From: Lithospermum erythrorhizon
Taxonomy: Eukaryota > Streptophyta > Magnoliopsida > Boraginales > Boraginaceae
NCBI GenBank assembly: GCA_019722365.1
Contig: JADFUC010001346.1
Location: forward strand, 868,001-932,000
Length of the DNA: 64,000 bases
Direction: 5' to 3'
The position numbers and the translations under genes are program-made. Each line of letters starts with the position of its first letter. Positions within the stretch are counted from its first letter, which is position 1. The notes beneath the pieces were generated by a model. It did not search any database, was not told the DNA's origin, and worked only from the letters and a program-made list of their open reading frames with translations. This document shows positions 48,167-58,650 of the stretch, one piece after another.

Positions 48167-49559
48167 ATCACAATTGTTAATTTTCTATTGCTTTAATTTC
48201 TTCTTGAGCAATTCAATGAATTTGAAATTTGGTTGAAACAACTAATAAAAAATATGTATGTATGGTTATTTCGGTGAAGAAATTAGGGTTGAATGTGGAA
48301 AAGGAAAGATTATTGAAAAAGCAATGAAGAGTCTTGGGAGACCATTTATTGTTGAAGATAGTTATTTTGTTTGTTTTCCCTTGTATGCATGCAAGTGTCC
48401 TATCATGATGAACACGAGTGATGACTTAGTCCTTGATGATGTGACTATAAAAGAAAACTTGAAATAGTTTTTATATTGTGAAATTGAAGGGCAATAATGT
48501 TTACATCGAATTTGTTGGTCATTTGTAGGGTAAAAATGATGTAGGGTAAAAATGATGAATTTAAATTAACAAAGATGCAAACTCTTCAACTATTTTAATG
48601 ATTTTTATTCCGTTTGTTATACACAAACATGCCATAGTTGAGTTAGATCATTTTGGGCCATTTTGCTAGAGTTTTAACTTACATGCTTAAAAAAAATTGT
48701 AAGCATGCTGTTTATTTCATATTTTAACTGTTACATTATCTTTTTTAAGTGAATTTTTTATCAAACGGTCAAGTTAAAACATAAGCAAATTTGTCGCGTT
48801 ACTCTTTTAAAAACTAAAATAACCAACTTAATGATAGGTTTATTGAATTATGAATTATTGGACAGTTTTAAAATATGAAAATATAATTATATGAGTCTAA
48901 ACATCCCGCTTTCAAAAATTTTGTAAACTCCTAAATCAATCTCATTTTGCTAATAATTTCATTTTTGAGATATTCTTATCTCTGTTGTTTTCCATTTTCA
49001 TTTTCATTTTCAAACTAAGTCACAGAGTGGGATGTGTGGGTCTAAGTTAATTTCGTTTTTGGGTCTAAGTCATTTTCATTTTTGAGATATTCTTGTGTTA
49101 ATTTCATTTTTGAGATATTCATTTTGCTAATAATTTCATTTTCAAACACATATATACGTTTGGTTATATTAAATTTCAAATACATTATTTTTAAATGGGG
49201 TGTGTGGGTCTAAGTTGGATGTATGTGGTGATCAGTCACTTACTTATAAAGTAGAAATCGAAACTTCAAATCACAACCGTTAAAAATGAATTGTTTCCGG
49301 CCCATGTATTATTATTCAACCATTATTGGAGGAAAAGATAATCTGATCCATCTCTGGACTTTCTCCTAGGATTTTCTATTTTAGAATCAAACCAGTGCAT
49401 GGAAATTAACCAGATAGTGTAGGGAAACCCAAAGTGATGTTATTTGTATAAATATGGTGGTGGTAATTGAACCTTGGAACTCATAATAAAAAGATAAGCT
49501 AAGAATCATACAGATGTCAATATTTGTAAATACAAAGAGAATAATTAAGAAAGCTTATT
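48167..49559. other. Upstream region of the zinc-finger gene and AT-rich spacer
   Basis: The first few hundred bases should hold the minus-strand promoter, but no clear TATA box was identified. An open plus-strand frame at 48258..48467 has no domain and overlaps this promoter region. A block of interleaved duplications lies at 48940..49225. Confidence 0.45.
48940..49225. repeat. Interleaved local duplications
   Basis: CATTTTGCTAATAATTTCAT occurs at about 48943 and 49120; TTTCATTTTTGAGATATTC occurs about three times; TGTGTGGGTCTAAGTT occurs at about 49034 and 49201. The two modules are interleaved, so more than one duplication step is needed. Confidence 0.7.
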
Positions 49560-50530
49560 TAATTTTAAATAATATATAAATAAAAGTATAAGATGCAATA
49601 ATATATTATATTTTATGTAATAACACATATTTGTAATAACACAAACTTGCCTCAATCGTTTGCACCTTTGCCAAAATTCCTCAGCCTCGCTTGGCACGCC
49701 TAATCAAAGCAGAATGCATGTAGATTCAACCTTTAAACCTCAAATAAGCAGCCATTAAATCAATTCACATGTTTCATTTATCGTTAATGCATTTATCATA
49801 AATCCAGCTATTTTCGGCCTAAATAATATATAAATAAAATCATAAAGATTCAATAATATATTATCCTCAAATAATAAAATATATTTTGTAATTAAAAACT
49901 ATTTCCTAAAATATTGATAGATAACTTAGATTAAGTATTATTTAATATATTATTCTTCATTTGATATATTATTTCAAAAAATAATTAAAATTGATTCTAT
50001 TTAAATCATGGTAGCTTATTTGGCACATTGTATAGTAAATGGACAACAATACGAGATTCACAATAGATATAAATGTTGCTTTTTCTCAAATAGTATGTTA
50101 TTAAAAGATAAATTTTCATTATAATATTATAAAAAGCCGATAATATTATATTCTAGTTATTTTACCAGAATATGAAAGATGCTATTTAATTTAATATTCT
50201 TCAATGCATACTTTATTAAAGCATTTCAGATATTTATATAAGATCGAACAATATATTTAATAAAAGCATTAATGATCAATATGTAATAAAATAATTGAAG
50301 ACTTTATTATTTAAACAATAATATGTGTAATTATACTAAAATGTAACATTAAGTAAATTGTATAAGTAAATTAAAAGAATTTACATACAATCTTATTACT
50401 TTGTTATATAGCTATAAATATTACCCATTTAACAATATGTTATTTAACTCAAAACTTTATCGTTGATAATATTTCAAATTATCATATGCAAAATAAATTA
50501 TATTTAAGCATATGGCTACTTTAAGAAGTA
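49560..50530. repeat. AT-rich dispersed repeat, copies 2 and 3
   Basis: A short partial copy at 49560..49625 (AAATAATATATAAATAAAAG) and a fuller copy at 49810..50530, colinear with 41625..42320. Between them is a less AT-rich spacer of about 180 bp. Confidence 0.65.
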
Positions 50531-50579
50531 CATAATATAACACTAATTTGCTACGGCTGAATTGCTAAATAGATCGCTT

Positions 50580-50970
50580 CCTTTATCTCTGGACGCCAGC
50601 GTTCAAACATTTATTTATTCAATCCGCCTACCGCGCCTCACTACCGCTTTAAAAAGCGACCTAACAGTGACCAAGATTCCCCTCTTAACGGGCGGTCAGC
50701 CGATTCAAGAACGGCTCGGGGTCTGGCCGAATACGTGATTACCGGGTTGGCCCTGCCACCACTCAAGCGACACCTCCATTAAGCAATCATGCCCAAAAAG
50801 ATGTTCCCCAATAATTTTTGCTGATATACATGCCCAAAAGATGCCCAAAGGGACTAATTTGCTAGCTATTTCAAAATTTAATTTCATTAAATACGCCAAG
50901 CATTTACCTCGCTTCAAGTTAATTTCCTACCTATGCCCAAAAAGATAATGATGCCCAAATTTTTTCCTTG
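50580..50970. mobile_element. hAT-like GC-rich end and repeated ATGCCCAAAAAGAT words
   Basis: The segment 50580-50760 is GC-rich, with GGCTCGGGGTCTGGCCGAAT, resembling the right end of hAT copy A (GGCCTGGCCGAATAGG at about 28430). It follows the AT-rich repeat exactly as a hAT end follows copy 1. Next, ATGCCCAAAAAGAT or a close variant occurs at about 50789, 50831, 50934 and 50950. Confidence 0.4.
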
Positions 50971-51023
50971 AGGGATAATTCGGGGTCTTTAATTAATAAA
51001 GGAAAAAGAAAAAAAAAATACAC

Positions 51024-52437
51024 GTGAGAAACTTAAACCCCCCCCTTTCAATCTCTTCTCTCTTCTCCAACCCTAAACCTCGTGAACCGCCACCATCTCT
51101 AGCCATCACCATCACACCACCACCGCCAAGAATTCCCCACCAAATAAACGAATTCACCCTCCACCTCAACTCCGACGACTTTGTCGCGAATCGAGTTATC
51201 TACCCCAACCGACTCACCCCGCCTCCGGCCAAGGCTGACTGGCCCACCTCTACTGCACTTACTTAAGTTCTCGGAGTAATTTTTAGTTAATTTCAGTTAT
51301 TGGCTAATTTAAAAAATCAAATTTTTATCGTGGTTATTCCATTATTATCGTGTTTAATTGTTGACTGTGGGATTTGTGGTATATTTTCCAATAATGTCAT
51401 TGAGTTGTAAATTCCTTTATCATGTGTTTATTCGGGAGCGCTTACAATTATCGTTAAACGACTAAGGCCAGGCTATGATTACCTGCTTCCCAAAGCCTAA
51501 GCATCAGAATCTCCAATCCTAAAGCCCAAGTGGGGCCCTCCTTCTAAGTTCCTCGGCTCAGGCGTCCCCCTCCTCCCAAGACTGCCCTTAAGTGGATGAG
51601 TTGTCTTTCGGGTCCGATTCAAGCATCTGTATAATTTTATTTATTCAAGACCATGTTTTAGCCAAGATCAGCTGGGACTTGTTAGGTATTCAGTACTTTG
51701 TAATATAGGTCGGGGAACCGATTCTCGAAATTGAACTTAAGTTTTCTAAGAAAAGTAGGGATGAGTCGCAAAGAGAGCTAATCCATGTTAATGGATGCGA
51801 ATAAATGTTGATTCTAATGCCCTGTTCAAAGATATTTTGCGCCTCGCCGCGAGGGAACTCTATTTATGTTGGCGCGGGGCGCTTGTGGCCCAAAGGCATT
51901 ATTTTAGCTCGGGCTTCGGCAGTGCGATTTAGGCATTTTCCCACAACAGGTGCTTCGATCACACACATTATCCTCATGTCAAGTAAGCTGCCAAGCAAAA
52001 TCGCTTATTCTTCCATCATTTTCTCGTGATCAGAATGTCAAGCATTAGTTATGCTTACCACGGCATTTCTAAAGACATTTATCCTGTTTAGTAAGCTTTA
52101 TAAACGACGCTGTCCAACTCATATTTCGTGGGCAGGTACAAGAATTACCATATGTTAGAATTTGTTCGCAACCTCACCTAACGCCACAGATTCCTTTACC
52201 CATGCGATTAATAAATTCCTTCTGCTTTCTCTTGGAGTTACAGATTCTTTGATGATGAATACGGCAATGCCGAGTTTAGTAAATCTGCTATATCGACATT
52301 TCTTGAAAAGTGGAATTTCAGGGTCAGAACTGTGGACGGATAAAAGCCTGCAGTTTCGATATCACTGTACGACCATCAGGATTTAGTCCTGAACTTCCAT
52401 ATCCCTTGAGGAAAAAGTTGATAGTATTTTTGCAATT
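51024..52437 (+). pseudogene. Unidentified, apparently broken multi-exon gene
   Basis: An initial open frame (51024..51266) of 80 codons begins MRNLNPPLSISSLFSNPKPR and is Pro-rich, like a plastid- or mitochondrion-targeted N terminus. Further on, after a plausible acceptor (GGAGTTACAG, about 52247), a frame reads FFDDEYGNAEFSKSAISTFL then EKWNFRVRTVDG; after a 1-base shift it continues FDITVRPSGFSPELPYPLRK and LIVFLQLEE before a TGA at about 52425-52430. These read as true protein, but intervening segments (51780-52080) need several frame changes. I did not recognise the family. Either a pseudogene or a real gene whose exon borders I have not resolved. Confidence 0.4.
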
Positions 52438-53239
52438 AGAGGAGTGAGATACTACCCAATCTTGGGGGCTCGTACTTCAAGATTATTTTCTTTTTTTCTT
52501 TTTTCTTTCATTGCAATTTTGTTCCTTGTCATCTTTCTTGTGTTTGTTCTAGTTATGAATATTTTTCTTTGCTTTCTCCATTGATTCATTTCATAGTTAA
52601 TGTCTTTATGCCTGTGTCAAGCTGAAGCTTGCTCCTTCCCCGATTACAAAGCCATTAGGAACAACGCATCATTTAAGTGGGGAAGTGTATATTTTATTTA
52701 ACTTGTCTTCATGAGTTGCTCAGATATCATTTGCTAATAGTGCATTATATGATGCATACGTATGACATTAAGTATCGACGGTGTCGTGAGGCTCTGATCG
52801 AAAGATATTCAAGTTGCCTCTGCTTTGCATGAATTTACTAATGTCAAGTATCGGATATTGGCCATGTGACAAATGGACGTACCTATACAATGTGAGTTTT
52901 TGTGCCTTCAATTATTTGAATTCTTCAATGCGCGACGCCGCCGAATCGATATAATTCTTCGTGAACTCGCTTTGAAGCTTTGTTTGATTAGCATTGTATG
53001 CATGCATAAGAATGGTGGAGGCAATTTAGGCATGGTTACCAAAATTACTTAACTAATAAATTTTAACGATCCAAAACAAATTATTATCAAAATAGACAAT
53101 CGTAAGAAGAAAACTTCTATCAAATGTTAGTGATCTTTGGGGCGCTATCTCATTATAAACACCCCTAAAAAATCGAAACTTTCACAAACCCACGAAATAT
53201 GTTTTTTATATAAACACTAAATTCGAAAAAAAAAACCCA

Positions 53240-53440
53240 TTGAGAATCGTTTGATTTTGGTTCTTCCCCATATAAAGAACATATACGTATATAGTTTCGA
53301 TTTAAAGAAAGATCTGACAAAAAATGAAGGTTTTTTATCCCAATTTTTTTTAAAAGGCAAAATCTAGAAAATAATAGCAAAAAATCATTGATTTTGGTTG
53401 TCCATTTAAAGAACATGTTTGTAGTTTCCATTTCAAAAAT
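53240..53440. repeat. Imperfect local duplication
   Basis: TTGATTTTGGTTCTTCCCCA plus TATAAAGAACATAT...TAGTTTCGATTT (about 53250) is repeated as TTGATTTTGGTTGTCCATTT plus AAAGAACATGT...TAGTTTCCATTT (about 53389). Confidence 0.65.
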
Positions 53441-53477
53441 TTGGTTCGAGAATTTTGTATTTTAAAATATTGTATTT

Positions 53478-53575
53478 TAGAGAGAGAAAGTAAGTTGAAG
53501 AAGAAACAGAAGAAGAAGAAGAACAAAAGCAGAATAAGTAGAGAAATAAGAAGGAAAAGAAAAAAATGAGAGGGG
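53478..53575. repeat. GAA/GA-rich simple repeat
   Basis: A purine-only run with GAAGAAGAAGAA and AGAGAGAAAG units; typical plant microsatellite. Confidence 0.7.
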
Positions 53576-53924
53576 CACAGTTTAATTTCACATACGATGG
53601 ATGCCATTTGGACAAAGAATTTGTGATTGGCGCTAGATATTAAAAATGTGTTCACCTTGTGCCATTTAGCCAAATTTCTCTAATCGTGATTACTAAATCA
53701 AATGTTAATATAATTAAGCATTACTTGTTGAAAAGCATAAAATAAGAAAATAATTTCAATTAAAGTTAAGATTTGATATGAACATCTAAAAGCTATAAAT
53801 TTCTTAGTGCTTATGATATTCAAATGTTTTGACAAAATCGAAAACAAGAAACTAAATATTAAAATAAATAATCTATAACAAAGCTTCATGAATTGTTAAT
53901 ATTATACTTCTACCGTCCTATTTT

Positions 53925-54290
53925 TTAAGCCCAAAAAACTAGTACACAAACTTCTATAAGAGCAATTACAAATGAAGAAATGAGACAAAAGCAAAGTACA
54001 TATTTTATAGTTCTCAGCTCACTCTCGTTCGGCCGAAAAGCTTGTCGCAAAACTTCTAAAAGAGCGATTAAAACTAAAACCGTATAACCCACACAAAAGA
54101 ACTGTAGAAAATCTCCAGTGCTCATCTCACTCTCAATCTCCTCTCGCAGAGCAACAAATTCAGCAAATGAAAGCCCTTCATTACCCCCAATCCTGAGCAC
54201 ATAAAAGACAGGCGAGTGAAAATATGAAATCAAAATCGAATTTATAACAACAATGATCCATGTCAGTAAAATATGGGACAGAAAAAACAA
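53925..54290 (-). CDS. Possible small membrane protein or last exon of one
   Basis: A 121-codon open frame, unusually long for this AT-rich stretch. Hydrophobic segments lie at about residues 4-25, 62-82 and 97-119, separated by a charged block (EFVALREEIESEMSTGD) and a basic loop (RQAFRPNESELRT). A plausible splice acceptor (ATGTGCTCAG|GATTGG, about 54193) precedes RIGGNEGLSFAEF, so the real coding part may be only the last 89 codons as a final exon, with earlier exons not found. No family recognised. It could be a decayed gene. Confidence 0.35.
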   Translation of the reverse strand: MFFLSHILLTWIIVVINSILISYFHSPVFYVLRIGGNEGLSFAEFVALREEIESEMSTGDFLQFFCVGYTVLVLIALLEVLRQAFRPNESELRTIKYVLCFCLISSFVIALIEVCVLVFWA

Positions 54291-55540
54291 TCGTACGTAT
54301 GTACAGATATAATTTGTCTATTCATAAATAAAATTGTGTTAAATAAAGGTAAAGTATTATTTAAAAAAATCTTTTGAAACGTGTTTTTACTTATATGTGT
54401 CAAACGTATTAGCTTTTAAAAAAGTTAATCTAATACACTGCAAATACGTATATAATTTAATAATTTTACATGTATTTGTATATTAATTGCCAACTTTAAC
54501 TTTTATAAATCAACATATATATGACAAGATCTTTGACTATTTGTCAAAATTATTTCATAAATACCTAACTTAGAACAACTATTTTCAGCAACATAATGAA
54601 TTTATCACTATTTGAATTACTCCCTAGAATTATGTTAAAAGCTGACTTTTATTTTTTATGTTTCGAATTTTGACAAAGAATTTTTTTTTTTTTCAGTAGA
54701 TTTACGGCTTAAACCACAAACTTAGTGATCCATTATATCATTTGAGTGGAAAATCTTGGAGTGATTGTTAAACTCATTAAGCATTTAAAATTTAATTAAT
54801 TGATCATTTAATTTATTAAGTTTGTTTGTTAATGAATTATTTGGAAATACTTTAATAAATTTAAGGCTATCAACCAATAAAATTTTAAGCTAAAACTATT
54901 TTTCCTCCTTTTAAAAATCTTAATCATGTTCAAATTTGCCATTAAATCCCCTCAATCTTTATATGTGAATGAAGCCTTCTGAAGAGCCATGTTTACTGGA
55001 TGGCTATATCGATCCGATAGATAATAATACAGGAAAGGAAAGCTATCAAATGTTAGAGAAATATCGAAATAATACAGGGAAGCTATCAAATGTTAGAGAA
55101 ATGCTCTTAGAATGGGAACAAACTACAAGTGAGCCTCGGCTCATTGTTGTTCAGTCCATTTGGCGGTGCTATGAAAGCATACATATCAATATAGAGATAG
55201 AAAATATTAAATAAAAAAGCTCCATTGAGGTGAGGCCACAACAAAAATTCAAATTAACTCGAATCATTTAAATTCCAACCGAAAATAACTTAAATGGAGT
55301 GAACTGTATTTATTTATGGCCTCAACATAACAATCAATGTATGTCTCTGGGCCTTTGCTTCCCTCGAACCGATCGTTCGAACCGAATCACTACTATTAAT
55401 TAAAAAAAACTAAATATATATATATAACCTAAAATAACTATGGAACTGAACCTGCCTGGTCCCTCTCAAAAAAATAATCAGAAAGGTGGTTCTGGGTTGC
55501 TTTTCCTCGAAACCGAACCGAACTCGATCTCAGTCGTCTC
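54291..55540. other. AT-rich intergenic DNA
   Basis: No gene found. A small direct duplication lies at 55024..55102: AATAATACAGG...AAGCTATCAAATGTTAGAGAAAT is present twice, 44 bases apart, with one copy 5 bases shorter. The open frame 54969..55214 runs through it and has no domain. No kinase coding sequence is present, which matters for the receptor fragment upstream on the minus strand. Confidence 0.5.
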
Positions 55541-55549
55541 CGGCTGGCT

Positions 55550-57212
55550 AGAGTGCCAATACGGACAATGATATCCCCAGACTCAAACAGTCAATTCCTT
55601 AAATCGTCAAATTGAAACCTATGGAATGCTGAAATAGTTATCTTCTATGTTCCTGGAAACATATATCAGTGAGTATGTAAACATGTAGTAGAAATCAGAT
55701 ATGAAGCAATTTAAAATCAACAAAAAACTTACAGGTCAATAAGTGTGAGATCTTCCAAGTAGATTAATATTCCAGTGAATTGATTGTTCCAGTAAGTGAA
55801 CCCAGAAAGAAAGAATTTTGTCACTGAAGGAATCTTGAGAGGCAGTTAGTTATTGAATAAAAAAACATCTCATCGATGATACTGACAGTCTGCAAAGGTT
55901 TGTTGCTGCAAACGAGTTTGGTAGATCTCCTGAGAAGCTATTATAAGACAAATCCCTGTTAAAAAAACGATTTTCAGTGCAACATAAAACAAAGTGAGGA
56001 AAGCAAAAAGCAGTGAAATGCAAATTTTAAAAGTGAAGTTGTGTTTTGTAAATTGCCAGCATAGCTGTGCTAGTAGTAAACATATAATTTTACTATATTG
56101 AAAGTTTGAAACAAAAACAAGTGTGGAGAGGGAAAAGAAAAGTCATGATCTCTGTATATTCCAGCCCATCAAAGACACCGTCAAGATTTCCACAAAGTAA
56201 ATTGTGGCTCAGATTTCTGCAGATACCCTTTGAATCAGTAAGAGACACTTAAGCCAATTACAGACTAAACTTTGAGGTGCATTCCACTTACAAGCGCCTT
56301 AGGTCCTTCATGGAGGCAAATGTCCTAGGTATGCTCGAAGAGAGTCTGTTGTCTGCTAAGTTCCTGAATTCACCAAAATGGACAGCACATCAGTTTTATT
56401 TCAGTTTTGCGAATGAAACACAAAGCTAAGGAAGCTGGATACTAGATGCAGTTATCAACATGTAACAAGGTTCTAGGCGGAACCAAACAAGAAGCTATTA
56501 TGTATCAAGTGAAAAGGCCGTCTTACAAGCTGGTGACTTTAGGAGGTAAATAATACGGGATTCTACTAACAAAGTTGTTTGAGCTCAAGTCCCTGAAAAA
56601 TATGAATGGGAATCAACAAAGCAACTTTAACTTATATGCAGTTAAAGCAAGCAAATAAACTCATTGGAGTAACTCACAGTCGGGTCAGATTCTTCAACCA
56701 AAAGAGCCCATTGCCTAAATTTCCAGAGAGTTTCAATCCATGCAGTTTACTAGGACAGTAAACAATTGGAACATATCACAATGTGTTCAGCATTTAAGTA
56801 TAAGATCAATAAACTGAATCGACAAAAGCTACAAGCATATACAGGCTGATAACCGCTGATCCTTCACATTCAACTCCAATCCAATGATCGTGACATGGGT
56901 CACCTCCTTTTGATTGCCACATACTTAGTTGTGGTGGTTGGTCAATGCATTTATAGAATTTTTGAAGACCCATGACTGCAAACATGGAAGTTGATAAAAA
57001 ACTACAACTTTGATTTGGTTGCCACGGCCCACGGGCACTTGCTAATACTTATAGAATTTACCAACAAAAATTACATAATAATCTATTATCAATTTCAAAA
57101 ACTACATGAGAAACTTACTGTCAAGTTCATCAGTGTGTCCCAAAATTTGAGACGCGTGAAATGCACAGAAGGTTATCAACACATACAAGAGCAGAGTGCT
57201 TTGCTTCGCCAT
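55550..57212 (-). pseudogene. STRUBBELIG-receptor-family ectodomain without kinase, probably truncated pseudogene
   Basis: Related to LRR-V receptor-like proteins of the plasma membrane (SRF family). Minus-strand exons with GT-AG borders: 57119..57212, 56843..56975, 56678..56749, 56527..56592, 56292..56363, 56148..56216, 55887..55955, 55733..55823 and from 55652. Exon 1 encodes a signal peptide (MAKQSTLLLYVLITFCAFHA). Exon 2 carries WQSKGGDPCHDHWIGVECEG, the SRF cap motif. Exons 3-8 each encode one LRR of about 22-24 residues in phase (NLADNRLSSSIPRTFASM, NLSHNLLCGNLDGVF, DLSYNSFSGDLPNSF), the usual SRF exon pattern. Damage begins 3': exon 6 lacks a GT donor, exon 8 is out of frame with exon 7, and exon 9 (NIEDNYFSIP) hits TAG. 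No transmembrane or kinase exons follow. The first five exons are intact, so a short secreted product is conceivable. Confidence 0.8.
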
Positions 57213-57640
57213 TTCTTACTGGAAACTGCAAGATTTCACCAGAAAAAAGTAGAAAATTAAAGAAACCATAATCACAAAATCAATCAATCTCATAGAAACA
57301 CAAACTCAACCAAATTTTCAAATTGAATAAACGACCGACCTCACTGCAGAAACGTAATAATCAAGAAATGTATCAAAATAGGCCCAATTTTGAAATAGCA
57401 AACCAAATCGAAATATCGGTTCAATTTACCATAAGTATCAAGCTCTCGACTAGTCGTAAAATCAATAAAAATATAAATTCATTGTTGAAAATCAACAGCC
57501 GATCAAAAAGTTAAAAATAAAATAAAATTGTAAGATGATCAAAAGTGGCTAGTTGAAAGTTCCTAAAAAACAATGCTCCAACAGTATGTGAACTTGCCAT
57601 ATGCAAATTTATCAATCAACAAAATTTTGTTCTTGATTTT
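57213..57640. other. Upstream region of the STRUBBELIG-like fragment
   Basis: Probable former 5' region of the receptor gene. No clear TATA box was identified; the frame 57323..57514 on the plus strand shows no domain. Confidence 0.35.
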
Positions 57641-57689
57641 ATTTGTCAAGAACGATTCGACACAACATACATATATATGGTTGTCTATA

Positions 57690-57845
57690 TATTCTATAAC
57701 ATATAACCAAAAAAAAAATACCACACGCCATAGATATAAAAAAACATAAAATATAATAGTAGAAATATTATTGATGAATAATTGTTGTGTTGATTACAAC
57801 TAGAGGTAGGTATATTTATATTTATAGGAAAATATTAAAAATAGG
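57690..57845 (-). mobile_element. Possible copia-type LTR fragment
   Basis: The minus strand reads CCTATAAATATAAATATACC, then CTCTAGTTGTAATCAACACA, ACAATTATTCATCAATAATA. This TATA plus 'AATCAACACAACAATTATTC' leader style is common in plant copia LTRs around the transcription start. No partner LTR or internal region was found. Confidence 0.3.
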
Positions 57846-57966
57846 TCTAATACTCAGACCAAACACTACATAACCCTAACAAATACATATGTTCTAAGCT
57901 GCATGCAATATTAAAAATAGGTCTAATACTCAGACCAAACACTACATAACCCTAACAAACACATAT
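57831..57966. repeat. Near-perfect 60-bp direct repeat
   Basis: 57831..57890 and 57907..57966 are identical except one base (AAATACATAT against AAACACATAT). They are separated by 16 bases. The unit includes AATATTAAAAATAGGTCTAA and ends with CATAACCCTAACAAA. High identity implies a recent duplication. Confidence 0.9.
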
Positions 57967-58214
57967 TACTTGAGAATATAATTACAAAAATGACTTAGTT
58001 TTGGGACATGTGAAACGATAAAACATTAACAAATTTCGCAACTTTTATTCGATACAGTAAACAAACACAATAAACGTTTTTGTTGTGTAATCGATAATAT
58101 GTCTAGAGTTTGAGTTTCATATTGGTACTACCTATAAGCTATAACTTTGCTTACATATATGGAGTACTACTAAATTAAGGAGTATTTCATATATTTGCTT
58201 ACATATATGTAGTA

Positions 58215-58650
58215 GTAAACCTAGGTGTTAAATGAACCGGGCCTGGCGGCCTATTCGCGTGACAGGCAACATCCCTTAGTTAACAGGTTAGGACGGAATC
58301 CGGGTCCCAAGGCCTGGCTTGGTTCGAATGCACTGAATATTTATTTGGACCGAATGCACTGAATATTTTTTATTTATTTTTGTTTATTGGGGTTATTCTG
58401 CTTTATTTTCATAAACTCTGCTGCCACATTCATATAAAAAGCGCCCACATGACTCTGGCTTCACGTAACAAGAGACTTACCAGATTTCATGGCGCAGTTG
58501 TTTTCGGTAGCTTTATTTCATCAGACCTAATTCCAGATTTTGAAATAGTTTCATAAACTCCTTTAATTGGCATAAACGTCTAACACCGTTATAACAACTC
58601 GCTTTAAGAATTACCACGCAATGACATTTAAGTGATAAGAAATAGATAAA
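58215..58650. mobile_element. hAT-like terminus remnant
   Basis: CTAGGTGTTAAATGAACCGG followed by GCCTGGCGGCC is a good inverted match to the right end of hAT copy A (minus strand CTAGGCATTAATGCATTCGG, about 28515..28545). Further in, GAATTACCACGCAATG (about 58603) carries the motif seen near the other hAT ends. A 25-bp duplication (CGAATGCACTGAATATTTAT) lies at about 58326..58377. No transposase remains nearby. Confidence 0.5.

Larger units (their letters stand above)
52438..53924. other. Intergenic DNA with simple repeats
   Basis: No gene seen. A local duplication (53240..53440) and a GAA/GA-rich run (53478..53575) are present. The minus-strand frames 53165..53431, 53350..53673 and 53433..53615 are the complement of this purine run and low-complexity DNA. 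Confidence 0.5.

Noticed and set aside
48258..48467. 69-codon plus-strand frame divergent from the zinc-finger gene
   Set aside because: In the probable promoter region; no family, splice or composition evidence.
53350..53673. 107-codon minus-strand frame rich in Phe, Leu and Ser
   Set aside because: Complement of a GAA/GA simple repeat; apparent hydrophobicity is an artefact.
57831..57966. Telomere-like CCCTAA words
   Set aside because: Only one CCCTAA per repeat unit; not a telomeric array.
58315..58330. T-loop-like GGTTCGAATGC
   Set aside because: Part of the hAT-like terminus; no tRNA fold.
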